Shown in pieces: positions 27,354 through 36,196 of a DNA stretch of 64,000 nt. Under the pieces are notes generated by a model. It searched no databases. It was not told the DNA's origin and saw only the letters and a program-made list of their open reading frames with translations. The DNA is taken from positions 1 through 64,000 of the forward strand of contig NZ_JAGOPN010000019.1 of NCBI RefSeq assembly GCF_017991995.1. Direction: 5' to 3'. This DNA comes from Pseudacidovorax sp. (lineage in GTDB: Bacteria; Pseudomonadota; Gammaproteobacteria; Burkholderiales; Burkholderiaceae_C). The stretch's first letter is position 1; each line of letters opens with the position of its first letter. The position numbers were made by a program, and so were the translations under genes.

Positions 27354-27799
27354 GCGACCAGCAACACACCATCGACATCGGCGCCACGCCCGAGCGGGTC
27401 TGGGCCTGCCTGTTCGACCCCGTCGCCTTCCGCGACTGGGCCAGCGCCTTCTGCGAAGGGGCGCACTGCGAGGGCGACTGGTCCGAAGGCAGCCGCATGC
27501 GCTTCCTCGACCCCGACTGCAACGGCATGGAGGCCATCGTCGAGCAGCGCCGGCCGCCCGCCCATCTGAGCCTGCGCATCCTGGGCGAGTTGCGCGATGG
27601 CCAGCCGATGACGCCGCCCCTGCCCGACGCTGCGCCGATGCACGAGCGCTACACCCTCGCCCCGCTTTCCGATGGCGGCACCCGCCTGCAGGTGCGGCTG
27701 GAAGGCTGGAGCGACGAACACGCGGCCATGCTCGACGGCATGTGGCCGAAGGCCCTGCAGCGGCTCAAGGCCCTGGCCGAATCGTCGTCCACCCCCTGA
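27350..27799 (+). CDS. SRPBCC-domain protein
   Basis: 149 residues. It begins QQHTIDIGATPERVWACLFD and ends with a GMWPKALQRLKAL helix, the usual first strand and last helix of the SRPBCC/AHSA1 fold. No membrane segment. The start overlaps the previous stop. Function unknown; its place in the sigma-factor neighbourhood suggests a stress or detoxification role like that of AHSA1-type genes found with ECF factors. Confidence 0.8.
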   Translation: MSDQQHTIDIGATPERVWACLFDPVAFRDWASAFCEGAHCEGDWSEGSRMRFLDPDCNGMEAIVEQRRPPAHLSLRILGELRDGQPMTPPLPDAAPMHERYTLAPLSDGGTRLQVRLEGWSDEHAAMLDGMWPKALQRLKALAESSSTP

Positions 27800-27810
27800 A
27801 AGGAATCCGC

Positions 27811-28215
27811 ATGCACAAGCTGATCTTCATCAACCTGCCCTGCAAGAGCCTGCCGGCCAGCAAGGCCTTCTTCGAAGCGCTGGGCTACCGCTTCAACCCG
27901 CAGTTCACCAACGAACACGGCGCCTGCCTGGTGCTGGGCGAGAACCTCTTCGCCATGTTGCTGACCGAGGACTTCGCCCGTGGCTTCACCGCCAAGCCGT
28001 TGGTGGACGCGAAGGCCGCGACCGAGGTGCTGGTGTGCCTGTCGTGCGAGAGCCGCGACGAGGTGGACAGCCTGGTCGTCAAGGCCCGCGCGGCCGGCGC
28101 CGCGGTGCCGCGTCCGCCGCAGGACCATGGCTTCATGTACGGCCATGGTTTCGAGGACCTGGATGGCCACATCTGGGAACTGGCGTACATGAGCGGCATG
28201 CCGCCCAACGCCTGA
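27811..28215 (+). CDS. VOC-family (glyoxalase/bleomycin-resistance-like) protein
   Basis: 134 residues, ATG 27811 preceded by AAAGGAATCC. KLIFINLPCKSLPASKAFFEALGY and DLDGHIWELAYM mark one VOC domain; the family pairs such modules to hold a metal and act on or bind small molecules. Extra 'SKAFFEAL' and 'FMYGHGFEDLDGH' features fit the YeaR/lactoylglutathione-lyase-like group common with ECF42 clusters. Substrate unknown. Confidence 0.85.
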   Translation: MHKLIFINLPCKSLPASKAFFEALGYRFNPQFTNEHGACLVLGENLFAMLLTEDFARGFTAKPLVDAKAATEVLVCLSCESRDEVDSLVVKARAAGAAVPRPPQDHGFMYGHGFEDLDGHIWELAYMSGMPPNA

Positions 28216-28229
28216 GCAAGGAGATCGCC

Positions 28230-28721
28230 ATGGAGATGCTGAACAAGCTCACGCCCTTCATCTGGTACCAGAAAGGCGCCGAAGACGCGGTGGCCCACTA
28301 CCTGCGGGTCTTCGGTCCCGGCAGTGGCCGCGTGCTGCACACGCAGCACTGGGGCGAGAACGCGCCGGGGCCGGCCGGCACCGTCATGCTGCAGCACGTC
28401 GAGCTGCTGGGCCTGCAGATGACGGCCTTCAACGGCGGGCCGCACTTCAAGCTGAGCGAGGCCTTCTCGCTCACCGTGGCCTGCGAGGACCAGGCGGAGA
28501 TCGACCATCTCTGGGAAGCGCTGCCCGCGGGCGGCGGTACGGCGCTCGCCTGCGGCTGGGTACGCGATGCCTGGGGCCTGTCGTGGCAGGTCATTCCCCA
28601 GGCCTGGTTCCGCATGGTCAACGACCCCGACGCAGCGCGCGTGCAGCGCGTGTTCCAGGCGGTCTGGGGCATGCAGAAGATCGACGTCGCAGCCTTGCAG
28701 CGGGCCTACGACGGCGCCTGA
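28230..28721 (+). CDS. PhnB-like VOC protein
   Basis: 163 residues, ATG 28230 after GCAAGGAGATC. NKLTPFIWYQKGAEDAVAHYLRVF and FKLSEAFSLTVACEDQAEIDHLWEAL with CGWVRDAWGLSWQVIP are characteristic of PhnB/3-demethylubiquinone-methyltransferase-like VOC proteins. It follows the other VOC gene by 14 bp and precedes the sigma factor by 22 bp, so it is part of the same transcription unit. Confidence 0.87.
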   Translation: MEMLNKLTPFIWYQKGAEDAVAHYLRVFGPGSGRVLHTQHWGENAPGPAGTVMLQHVELLGLQMTAFNGGPHFKLSEAFSLTVACEDQAEIDHLWEALPAGGGTALACGWVRDAWGLSWQVIPQAWFRMVNDPDAARVQRVFQAVWGMQKIDVAALQRAYDGA

Positions 28722-28743
28722 CAGGTCGCCCGACACGACGCCG

Positions 28744-30009
28744 ATGCCCGCGCGCCATGCCGACACCGCCGCCGCCGTCTGGCGCATCGAGCGTGGCCGC
28801 CTGGTGGGCGCGGCGGCCAGGCTGCTGCGCGACCTGGACGAGGCCGACGACTGCGCGCAGGACGCGCTGCTCGCCGCCCTCGATGCCTGGCCGTGCGATG
28901 GCGCACCCGCCAACCCGGCAGCCTGGCTGATGACCGCCACACGCAACAAGGCGCTGGACCGCCTGCGCCGACGCGCCATGCAGGAGCGCGAGCATGCGCA
29001 GCTTGCCGCCGACGACGAGGCCCTGGGCGCGCAGGTGGTGCCCGACTTCGCCGATCAGCTCGATGCCGCGCGCGACCAGGCCGCGATCGGCGACGAGCAG
29101 CTGCGGCTGATCTTCATCGCCTGCCATCCGGTGCTGCCGCGCGAGTCGCAGGTGGCGCTCACGCTGCGCCTGCTGGGCGGACTGGAGACGCACGAGATCG
29201 CGCGCGCCTTCCTGCTGCCCGAGGCCACGGTGGCCCAGCGCATCGTGCGCGCCAAGAAGGCGCTCAAGGGCCAGCCCTACGAGCTGCCCGATGCGGGCGA
29301 GCGGACGCAGCGCCTGGGCGCCGTGCTGGCCGTGGTCTACCTCATCTTCAACGAAGGCCACAGCGCGGGCAGCGGCGCGAGCCTGCTGCGCCCGGCCCTG
29401 TGCGACGAGGCGCTGCGCCTTGCGCGACAGCTGCAGCATCTGCTGCCGAACGAGGCCGAGGTGCATGGTCTGGCGTCGCTGCTGGAGATCCAGGCCAGCC
29501 GCCTGCCGGCCCGGCTCGATGCGCAGGGCCGTCCCGTGCTGCTGCCGGATCAGGACCGCCGGCGCTGGGACCGCCTGCTGATCCAGCGGGGGCTCGGCGC
29601 GCTGGCGCGGGCCCAGCGGCTCGATCCCGATGGCCCCTACACATTGCAGGCCGCCATTGCCGCGTGCCACGCGCGCGCGGCCCGCGCCGAGGACACCGAC
29701 TGGCACGCCATCGTGGCCGGCTACGACCGGCTGCTGGCGCGCCATCCATCGCCGGTGGTGGCACTCAACCGGGCCGTGGCCCTGAGCTTTGCCGAAGGCC
29801 CCGCTGCGGCGCTGCCCGTGCTGGACGCCCTGGCCGGGGAACCGCAGCTCCAGCGCTATCCCTACCTGCACGGTGCGCGCGCCGATGTGCTGGAGCGCCT
29901 GGGCCGCATCGCCGAGGCGCGCGAGGCCTACCGCCAGGCGGCGGACTTGACGCAGAACGAGGCCCAGCGCGCGCTGCTGCTGTCGCGCATGCAGGCGCTC
30001 GCCCACTGA
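28744..30009 (+). CDS. ECF RNA polymerase sigma factor, ECF42-type with long C-terminal extension
   Basis: 421 residues, about twice the length of a simple ECF sigma factor. Region 2 lies at about 15-80 (DLDEADDCAQDALLAALDAW, AWLMTATRNKALDRLRRR). Region 4 lies at about 125-180 (ESQVALTLRLLGGLETHEIA, LPEATVAQRIVRAKKAL). A helical TPR-like extension of about 230 residues follows (VYLIFNEGHSAGSG, RHPSPVVALNRAVALSFAEG). The extension and the adjacent DGPF proteins match group ECF42, which has no classical anti-sigma factor. No anti-sigma gene is seen here. Confidence 0.9.
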   Translation: MPARHADTAAAVWRIERGRLVGAAARLLRDLDEADDCAQDALLAALDAWPCDGAPANPAAWLMTATRNKALDRLRRRAMQEREHAQLAADDEALGAQVVPDFADQLDAARDQAAIGDEQLRLIFIACHPVLPRESQVALTLRLLGGLETHEIARAFLLPEATVAQRIVRAKKALKGQPYELPDAGERTQRLGAVLAVVYLIFNEGHSAGSGASLLRPALCDEALRLARQLQHLLPNEAEVHGLASLLEIQASRLPARLDAQGRPVLLPDQDRRRWDRLLIQRGLGALARAQRLDPDGPYTLQAAIAACHARAARAEDTDWHAIVAGYDRLLARHPSPVVALNRAVALSFAEGPAAALPVLDALAGEPQLQRYPYLHGARADVLERLGRIAEAREAYRQAADLTQNEAQRALLLSRMQALAH

Positions 30010-30124
30010 CCGAGACCCGCGGGCGCACGATGTCGCGCCCGCCCGCTGCGCCGCCGCCCACATCACGTTGCCCGGCGCGCGGCCGGCAGTCGGGCGCCCA
30101 GCCCCCGCTTTCTAGAATGCCGCG

Positions 30125-31150
30125 ATGACCGACGACGCGCCCCGCCGAAGCCGCCGCAGCAGCGGGGCCGTGACCCTGCATGACGTGGCCCGCCTGGCCG
30201 GCGTGGCGCCCATCACCGCCTCGCGGGCGGTCAACACGCCGTCCCAGGTGTCGGCCGACGTGCTGCGGCGCGTGCAGGAGGCGGTGGCCAGCACCGGCTA
30301 CGTGCCCAACCGCATCGCGGGCGGCCTGGCCTCCTCGCGCAGCCGGCTGGTGGCGGCGCTGGTGCCCACCATCTCGGGCCCGGTGTTCCAGAACGCGATC
30401 CAGGCGCTGATCCAGACCCTGGCCGACCACGACTACCAGCTGATGCTGGGGCAGTCGGGCTACGGCCACAGCCGCGAGGATGCGCTGCTGGAGGCCATCA
30501 TCAGCCGGCGGCCTGACGGCATCGTGCTCACCGGCATCATGCATTCGGCCCAGGGGCGCAAACGCCTGGCCGCGGCGGGCATCCCGGTGGTGGAGACCTG
30601 GGACCTGACACCCACGCCCATCGACATGCTGGTCGGCTTCTCGCATGCCGAGGCGGGCCGGCAGGTGGCGCTGCTGCTGCATGCCAAGGGCCGGCGCCGG
30701 CTGGCCATCATCGCGGGCGACGACGAGCGCGCCAGTCGTCGCACTTCGGCCTTCGCGGAGGCGGTGCGCAGTCTGGGACTGCCCGAGGCGCGGCACATCC
30801 GCGTGCCGGCGCCCACCACCATGCGCAGCGGCCGCCTGGCGCTGCGCGAGCTGCTGCAGTCGGGCGAGACGGTCGACGGCATCTTCTGCAGCTCCGACCT
30901 GCTGGCGCTGGGCGTGCTGGCCGAGGCGCACAGCCAGGGCATCGCGGTGCCCGAGGCGCTGGCGCTGGTGGGCTTCGGCGACCAGGAATTCGCGGCGGAC
31001 TCGCATCCCGCGCTGACCTCGGTCCACATCAAGGGCGCCGCCATCGGGGAGCAGGCGGCGCGCTTCATCCTCGACCGGGCCGACGGCCGCCGCGTCGAGC
31101 AGCCGGTGATCGACATCGGCTTTTCCATCATCGAGCGCGAGACGACCTGA
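30125..31150 (+). CDS. LacI-family transcriptional regulator
   Basis: 341 residues. The LacI helix-turn-helix with hinge is at about 18-75 (TLHDVARLAGVAPITASRAV, YVPNRIAGGLASSRS), followed by a sugar-binding-protein-like effector domain. The GntR/GalR-like LacI subgroup found beside gluconate and glucarate genes has the same start. Two perfect 12-bp palindromes lie in the 206-bp gap between this gene and the Bug receptor gene, so it probably represses the Bug/glucarate dehydratase unit. Confidence 0.92.
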   Translation: MTDDAPRRSRRSSGAVTLHDVARLAGVAPITASRAVNTPSQVSADVLRRVQEAVASTGYVPNRIAGGLASSRSRLVAALVPTISGPVFQNAIQALIQTLADHDYQLMLGQSGYGHSREDALLEAIISRRPDGIVLTGIMHSAQGRKRLAAAGIPVVETWDLTPTPIDMLVGFSHAEAGRQVALLLHAKGRRRLAIIAGDDERASRRTSAFAEAVRSLGLPEARHIRVPAPTTMRSGRLALRELLQSGETVDGIFCSSDLLALGVLAEAHSQGIAVPEALALVGFGDQEFAADSHPALTSVHIKGAAIGEQAARFILDRADGRRVEQPVIDIGFSIIERETT

Positions 31151-31211
31151 GGTCTGGCGGCAAGGCCAAGGCGCTGCCGCACTAGGGCAAACCCGAGCAG
31201 CAAATCAAATC

Positions 31212-31223
31212 GGTAGCGCTACC
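31212..31223. promoter_or_regulatory. LacI-type operator, copy 1
   Basis: GGTAGCGCTACC is a perfect palindrome with the central CG of LacI/GalR operators. The second identical copy is centred 26 bp away, just over two helical turns. Confidence 0.8.
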
Positions 31224-31237
31224 ATTTCGCCACACTT

Positions 31238-31249
31238 GGTAGCGCTACC
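31238..31249. promoter_or_regulatory. LacI-type operator, copy 2
   Basis: A second GGTAGCGCTACC, identical to the first over 12 bp, 108 bp before the Bug start codon. Paired sites this close are expected to hold a tetramer or two cooperating dimers over the promoter. Confidence 0.8.
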
Positions 31250-31356
31250 GACTGGGCCTGCGCGCTTGCGTGCCTGGTGCCCCAGGACCTGCGGCAGCTC
31301 GGGCTGTCCGCGGTGCGCCTCGACCTTCCTCCATTCCTTTCTTCCGGAGACCTTGC

Positions 31357-32319
31357 ATGAAAAAGTTGATCGCCTGCCTTGCCCTGGCCGCCACGGCTGC
31401 GGCGCCCGCCCTGGCCCAGGGCTGGCCCAACAAAACGATCAACCTGATCGTTCCCTTTCCGGCCGGCGGCTCCACCGACATGGTCGCCCGCGCCATCGGG
31501 CCCAAGGTCACGGCCGCGCTCGGCCAGCCCGTCGTGGTCGACAACAAGGCCGGGGCCACCGGCACCATCGGCGCCACCTTCGTCAAGCGCGCCGCGCCCG
31601 ACGGCTACACCTTCCTCGTCACCTCGCTCGGCCCGCTGGTGATCGCGCCGCATCTGATCAAGGGCGTGCAGTACGACGCGCTGAAGGACTTCGACACCAT
31701 CACCGTCGCCGTGCAGGCGCCGAACGTGCTGGTGGTGCCCGCCAACTCGCCCTACAAGACCGTGGCCGATGTCGTGGCCTTCGAGAAGGCCAATCCCGGC
31801 AAGATGAGCTTCGGCTCCTCGGGCACCGGTTCCAGCGACCACCTGACGGCCGCGCTCTTCTGGCAGCAGACCGGCACCTCGGGCCTGCATGTGCCCTACA
31901 AGGGCGGCGCTCCGGTGATCACCGACCTGCTGGGCGGGCAGGTGGACGCCTCGTTCCAGAACATCAACGCCGTCATCCAGTACATCCGCGGCGGCAAGCT
32001 CAGGGCGCTGGCCATCACCTCCGACAAGCGCTCCACGCTGCTGCCCGACGTGCCCACGCTGGGAGAGTCGGGCATCAAGGGCGTGGACGTCTACTCGTGG
32101 CAGGCCGTCGTCGGACCCAAGGGCCTGCCGGCCGACGTGCGCAAGAAGTTCCACGATGCCGTCGTCGCCGCGCTGAACGACGCATCCGTCAAGGAGCCGT
32201 TCGCCGCGTTGGGCTTCGAGATGGTGGCCAACACGCCCGAGCAGTTCGCGGCCTTCCAGCAGAAGGAATACGCGCGCTGGCAGAAGGTCATCGAGACCGG
32301 CAAGATCAGCGCGGAGTAA
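31357..32319 (+). CDS. Bug/TctC-family periplasmic solute receptor (probable aldarate receptor)
   Basis: 320 residues, ATG 31357 after CGGAGACC. Signal peptide KKLIACLALAATAAAPALAQ, then WPNKTINLIVPFPAGGSTDM, VVVDNKAGATGTIG, SFGSSGTGSSDH and HVPYKGGAPVITDLLGGQ. It lies 6 bp ahead of the glucarate dehydratase gene and behind LacI-type operators. A sugar diacid such as glucarate is therefore the likely ligand (inference from neighbours). No transporter membrane subunits are nearby. Confidence 0.92.
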   Translation: MKKLIACLALAATAAAPALAQGWPNKTINLIVPFPAGGSTDMVARAIGPKVTAALGQPVVVDNKAGATGTIGATFVKRAAPDGYTFLVTSLGPLVIAPHLIKGVQYDALKDFDTITVAVQAPNVLVVPANSPYKTVADVVAFEKANPGKMSFGSSGTGSSDHLTAALFWQQTGTSGLHVPYKGGAPVITDLLGGQVDASFQNINAVIQYIRGGKLRALAITSDKRSTLLPDVPTLGESGIKGVDVYSWQAVVGPKGLPADVRKKFHDAVVAALNDASVKEPFAALGFEMVANTPEQFAAFQQKEYARWQKVIETGKISAE

Positions 32320-32325
32320 GCCACC

Positions 32326-33681
32326 GTGCTGGACCGAGTCACGACGGCGATGGCCGTCGACACGCCGCGCGTCGCGTCGGTGCAGGCCATTCCCGTGGCC
32401 GGGCGCGACAGCATGCTGCTCAACCTGAGCGGCGCGCACGCGCCCTTCTTCACCCGCAACCTGCTGCTCGTGACCGACAGCGCCGGCCACACCGGCGTGG
32501 GCGAGGTGCCCGGCGGCGAATCCATCCGCCAGGTGCTGGAGGGGTCCGCGCCGCTGCTGGTGGGCCAGCCCGTCGGTGCGCTGCGCCAGCTGCTGCAGAA
32601 GGTCGAAGCGGCCTTCAGCGACCGCGACGTCGGCGGCCGTGGTTTGCAGACCTTCGACCTGCGCACCACGGTGCATGCGGTCACCGCCATCGAGTCGGCC
32701 CTGCTCGATCTGCTGGGCCAGCATCTGGGCGTTCCCGTGGCGGCCCTGCTCGGCGAAGGCCAGCAGCGCGACCACGTGCCCGTGCTGGGCTACCTGTTCT
32801 ACGTGGGCGACCGCCGCCGGAGCAGCCTGCCCTATGCCAGCGAACCCGATGCGCAGGACGACTGGCTGCGGCTGCGCCACGAGGAGGCCCTCACGCCCGA
32901 GGCCGTCGTGCGCCTCGCCGAGGCGGCGCATGCGCGCTACGGCTTCGAGGACTTCAAGCTCAAGGGCGGCGTGCTCGCCGGCGATGCCGAGGTCGATGCG
33001 GTGACCGCCCTGCACGAGCGATTTCCGCAGGCGCGCATCACGCTCGACCCCAATGGCGCCTGGCTGCTCAATGACGCCGTGCGCCTGGGCCACCGCATGA
33101 AGGGCGTGGTCGCCTATGCCGAAGATCCCTGCGGCGCCGAAGGCGGCTTCAGCGGGCGCGAGGTGATGGCCGAGTTCCGCCGCGAGACCGGCCTGCCCAC
33201 CGCCACCAACATGGTCGCCACCGACTGGCGCCAGATGGTGCATGCGCTGGCGCTGCAGTCGGTGGACATCCCGCTGGCCGATCCGCATTTCTGGACCATG
33301 GCCGGCAGCGTGCGCGTGGCCCAGACCTGCCGCGACTGGGGCCTGACCTGGGGCTCGCATTCCAACAACCACTTCGATGTGTCGCTGGCCATGTTCACCC
33401 ATGTGGCCGCCGCGGCACCGGGGCGCATCACGGCCATCGACACCCACTGGATCTGGCAGGACGGCCAGCGCCTGACGCGCGAGCCGCTGACCATCGCCGG
33501 CGGCCGGATCGCCGTGCCGGCACGCCCGGGCCTGGGCATCGAGCTGGACATGGACGAAGTGCACAAGGCGCATGCGCTCTACCGCGCGCACGGCCTGGGC
33601 GCGCGCGACGACGCCATCGCCATGGGGCATCTGGTGCCCGGCTGGCGCTTCGATCCCAAGCGGCCCGCGATGGTGCGATGA
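32326..33681 (+). CDS. gudD: Glucarate dehydratase, enolase superfamily
   Basis: 451 residues, GTG start 6 bp after the Bug stop. The GudD pattern is clear: [21 protein letters not shown], catalytic Lys pair in [11 protein letters not shown], metal-binding DPNGAW and [19 protein letters not shown], and the catalytic His/Asn region [21 protein letters not shown]. It dehydrates D-glucarate or L-idarate to 5-keto-4-deoxyglucarate in the cytoplasm. The next enzymes of the pathway (GarL, KdgD) are not in the window. Confidence 0.93.
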   Translation: MLDRVTTAMAVDTPRVASVQAIPVAGRDSMLLNLSGAHAPFFTRNLLLVTDSAGHTGVGEVPGGESIRQVLEGSAPLLVGQPVGALRQLLQKVEAAFSDRDVGGRGLQTFDLRTTVHAVTAIESALLDLLGQHLGVPVAALLGEGQQRDHVPVLGYLFYVGDRRRSSLPYASEPDAQDDWLRLRHEEALTPEAVVRLAEAAHARYGFEDFKLKGGVLAGDAEVDAVTALHERFPQARITLDPNGAWLLNDAVRLGHRMKGVVAYAEDPCGAEGGFSGREVMAEFRRETGLPTATNMVATDWRQMVHALALQSVDIPLADPHFWTMAGSVRVAQTCRDWGLTWGSHSNNHFDVSLAMFTHVAAAAPGRITAIDTHWIWQDGQRLTREPLTIAGGRIAVPARPGLGIELDMDEVHKAHALYRAHGLGARDDAIAMGHLVPGWRFDPKRPAMVR

Positions 33682-33775
33682 GCCGTGGGCGGGCAACGCC
33701 CGCCCTTGCCGAATCCGCGAAGCCGTCGCCCAAGAACGGCCGCAACAAGCCACCCACAACGAGTCGGAGAAGACA

Positions 33776-36196
33776 ATGCAATCCATCCTCAGAAGCGGCA
33801 CGTCGTCGCTCGCCCTGACCGTCGCGGCCGCCGCCGCGATGCTCGCCGCCTGTGGCGGTGGCGGGGGCAACAACAGCGGGGCCGCGGCGCTGCTGCTGGC
33901 GGCCTCCGGCGGCACAGGGGGCAGCGGCACCACCAGCCCCTCGACGCCGGGACAGACCGATCCGGTCACCCAGACGACGCCGCCGCGCCAGGCGGGCCTG
34001 GTCTACCAGGCCCCGGTCACCGAAGGTGGCAACGGCGGCTCGGTCGTCAAGGTGGCCGTGCTGGCCGCCTCGGGCCCGGTCACGCTGACCACCGCACCGC
34101 TGGCGACCGATGCGGCGCAGGCGCTGGTGGCCAAGCTGGTGCCCGGCAACCTGGTGGACTGGGTGGCGGGCAGCACGGCGGACAGCGTCGTCACGGCCGA
34201 CGTGGCGGCCGACACCTTCAACGTGATCCTGCGCAAGGGCAGCTCGGCTGCGGCGCAGTTCAACCTGGCCCGCTATGGCGCGGCCGTCTCGCGCCGTGGC
34301 GACGAGCCCGGGCCCATGGTGGCCGCGGGCTGGGTCTACGGCAAGACCGGCACGAGCGTGACGGTGGGCGATGGCCGCGTGGTGACCGCCGACCAGGCTG
34401 GCCGCGCCTACAACCCGCCGATCAAGCGTTACGAGGAAAGCTACACGCTGGCGCCGGACGTGAAGGTCTACAACGTCAACACCGCCGACTACAGCCAGAG
34501 TGCGGCCTCCACGCTCGATGCGTTGCCCGTCACGGCCAATTACGACTACGCCACCACCAGCCGCCAGGCGGCGTACCTGCTGTTCGACCAGAACTACAAG
34601 AACGCCGACAAGGCCCGCGTGGTCGCCATCTGGTACTTCACGCCGACTTCGACGAGCGATGGCAAGCCCGTGTGGGACGTGCCGTCCAACAGCCCCATGC
34701 TGGCGGACAAGGGCACCGACCCGGTCTCGGGCCAGGCCTACGTCAACATCAACGCCACCACGCCCACCACGGCACCGTACGCGCGCAGCACCGAGCCCTT
34801 CGAGATGGTGAAGAACACCATGTACTACGTGGGCGACAACGAGGTGGCCTCGTACCTGCTCGTGGCCGACATGGGCACGCCCGACGACAAGTCCGACGAC
34901 AAGGTCATCAAGGTCGACGCCGGCTGGCCCAACAGCGGCTACCAGTACTGGAAGAACATCGAGCTGCTGGGCCTGGACCCGCGCTCGGTCACCGACATCT
35001 GGCTCACCCACGGCCATTCGGACCACTACGGCACCGTGGTCGAGCAGCTGCGCATGATGGACAACGCCGGCAAGCCTGTCGCGCTGTGGGCCTCCAAGGA
35101 AGACGTGCAGGGCGTCAAGGCCGACCTGCAGGGCAACACCTTCGACATCACCGGCGCGCTGCCGGCGACCGAGACGGTGATCCGCGCCCGCACCACCAAC
35201 TTCTACGAATACGACAAGTGGTACGACTACGGCAACGTGAAGATCATGGTGATCTGGGCGCCGGGCCACACGCCGGGCACCACCAACATGCTGTTCAAGG
35301 TGAAGAACCCGGTCGACGGCCAGTTCTACACCTTCGGCTACCACGGTGGCTACGGCTTCAATGGCCTGACCTCACCGACGGAGGCCAACGGCTGGCTGCG
35401 CCTGTCGTACCAGCATGGCTTCAGCTACCTGCAGAACAGCATCACGGCGGACTTCGTCAGCCCGCAGCACACCAACCAGTTCCCCATCGTCGAGGTGTAC
35501 CAGGCGCTCAAGGCCTACAACCGCGACCCGGCCAACGCCGGCCGGCAGCTGACCATGATGGACGCCATGCAGTCGAAGGTGTATGACTCGCCGTCCATCA
35601 ACGGCACGAAGATCACCAGCGAGTTCGCCAACCAGCTGGAGAAGCGCCGCTCGGTGGCCTCTTACAAGGCCAGCGACGCCGCCAACAGCAGCTACAAGAG
35701 CATCGAGACCTCGGGTCCGTTCAAGCCGGGCCGCGAGAACGGGCTCACGTCGGTGCCGGCGCGCATCCTCGACGACGCACGCATCGTGCAGGGCTTCGTG
35801 GGTCCGCAGAACAAGAACCCGGCCATCCCGCTGCTGGCCAATGGCATCGTGACCGCCACCGACCAGTACGTGAACGATCCGGGCGGCTACTACGTGCAGG
35901 TGTCGCTGGAGGTGCTGGACAACGGCCCGTACCGCGGCTTCATTCCCGAGGGCTACACCCAGTTCAGTCCCGGCCTGAACCGCAGCATCGTCTACAAGGG
36001 CGGCCCGGTGGAGTCGGTGCATGCGGCCAAGGGCACGATCCGTCCGCCCGAAGTGCTGCGCACCCAGCGGCTGGGTTCGCTGGCCGACGCCGTGCGCATC
36101 CTGGGCACGTTGCAGAAAGGCGCGACGGTGACGCTGTCGCTCACGCCGGCCAGCGAGATCGTGGTGCCGGCCGATCCGACCAAGACCTTCCAGTGA
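33776..36196 (+). CDS. Secreted lipoprotein with metallo-beta-lactamase fold
   Basis: 806 residues. A lipobox ending LAAC at Cys26 followed by poly-Gly and a Ser/Thr/Pro-rich linker (about 26-75) predicts outer-membrane or periplasmic anchoring. A first domain of about 300 residues has no family I can name. From about residue 340 an MBL fold is recognisable: THGHSDHYGTVVEQL with ligands His412, His414, Asp416 and His417, and WAPGHTPGTTNMLFKV for the next His. The hydrolysed substrate is unknown; the combination of large N-domain and HGHSDH is also seen in class B3-like hydrolases. The downstream Sel1 gene overlaps its stop by GTGA. Confidence 0.8.
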   Translation: MQSILRSGTSSLALTVAAAAAMLAACGGGGGNNSGAAALLLAASGGTGGSGTTSPSTPGQTDPVTQTTPPRQAGLVYQAPVTEGGNGGSVVKVAVLAASGPVTLTTAPLATDAAQALVAKLVPGNLVDWVAGSTADSVVTADVAADTFNVILRKGSSAAAQFNLARYGAAVSRRGDEPGPMVAAGWVYGKTGTSVTVGDGRVVTADQAGRAYNPPIKRYEESYTLAPDVKVYNVNTADYSQSAASTLDALPVTANYDYATTSRQAAYLLFDQNYKNADKARVVAIWYFTPTSTSDGKPVWDVPSNSPMLADKGTDPVSGQAYVNINATTPTTAPYARSTEPFEMVKNTMYYVGDNEVASYLLVADMGTPDDKSDDKVIKVDAGWPNSGYQYWKNIELLGLDPRSVTDIWLTHGHSDHYGTVVEQLRMMDNAGKPVALWASKEDVQGVKADLQGNTFDITGALPATETVIRARTTNFYEYDKWYDYGNVKIMVIWAPGHTPGTTNMLFKVKNPVDGQFYTFGYHGGYGFNGLTSPTEANGWLRLSYQHGFSYLQNSITADFVSPQHTNQFPIVEVYQALKAYNRDPANAGRQLTMMDAMQSKVYDSPSINGTKITSEFANQLEKRRSVASYKASDAANSSYKSIETSGPFKPGRENGLTSVPARILDDARIVQGFVGPQNKNPAIPLLANGIVTATDQYVNDPGGYYVQVSLEVLDNGPYRGFIPEGYTQFSPGLNRSIVYKGGPVESVHAAKGTIRPPEVLRTQRLGSLADAVRILGTLQKGATVTLSLTPASEIVVPADPTKTFQ

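Noticed and set aside
31219-33969. Minus-strand open frame of 916 codons over gudD and its Bug gene
   Set aside because: Low-complexity shadow translation; the plus-strand genes have clear families.
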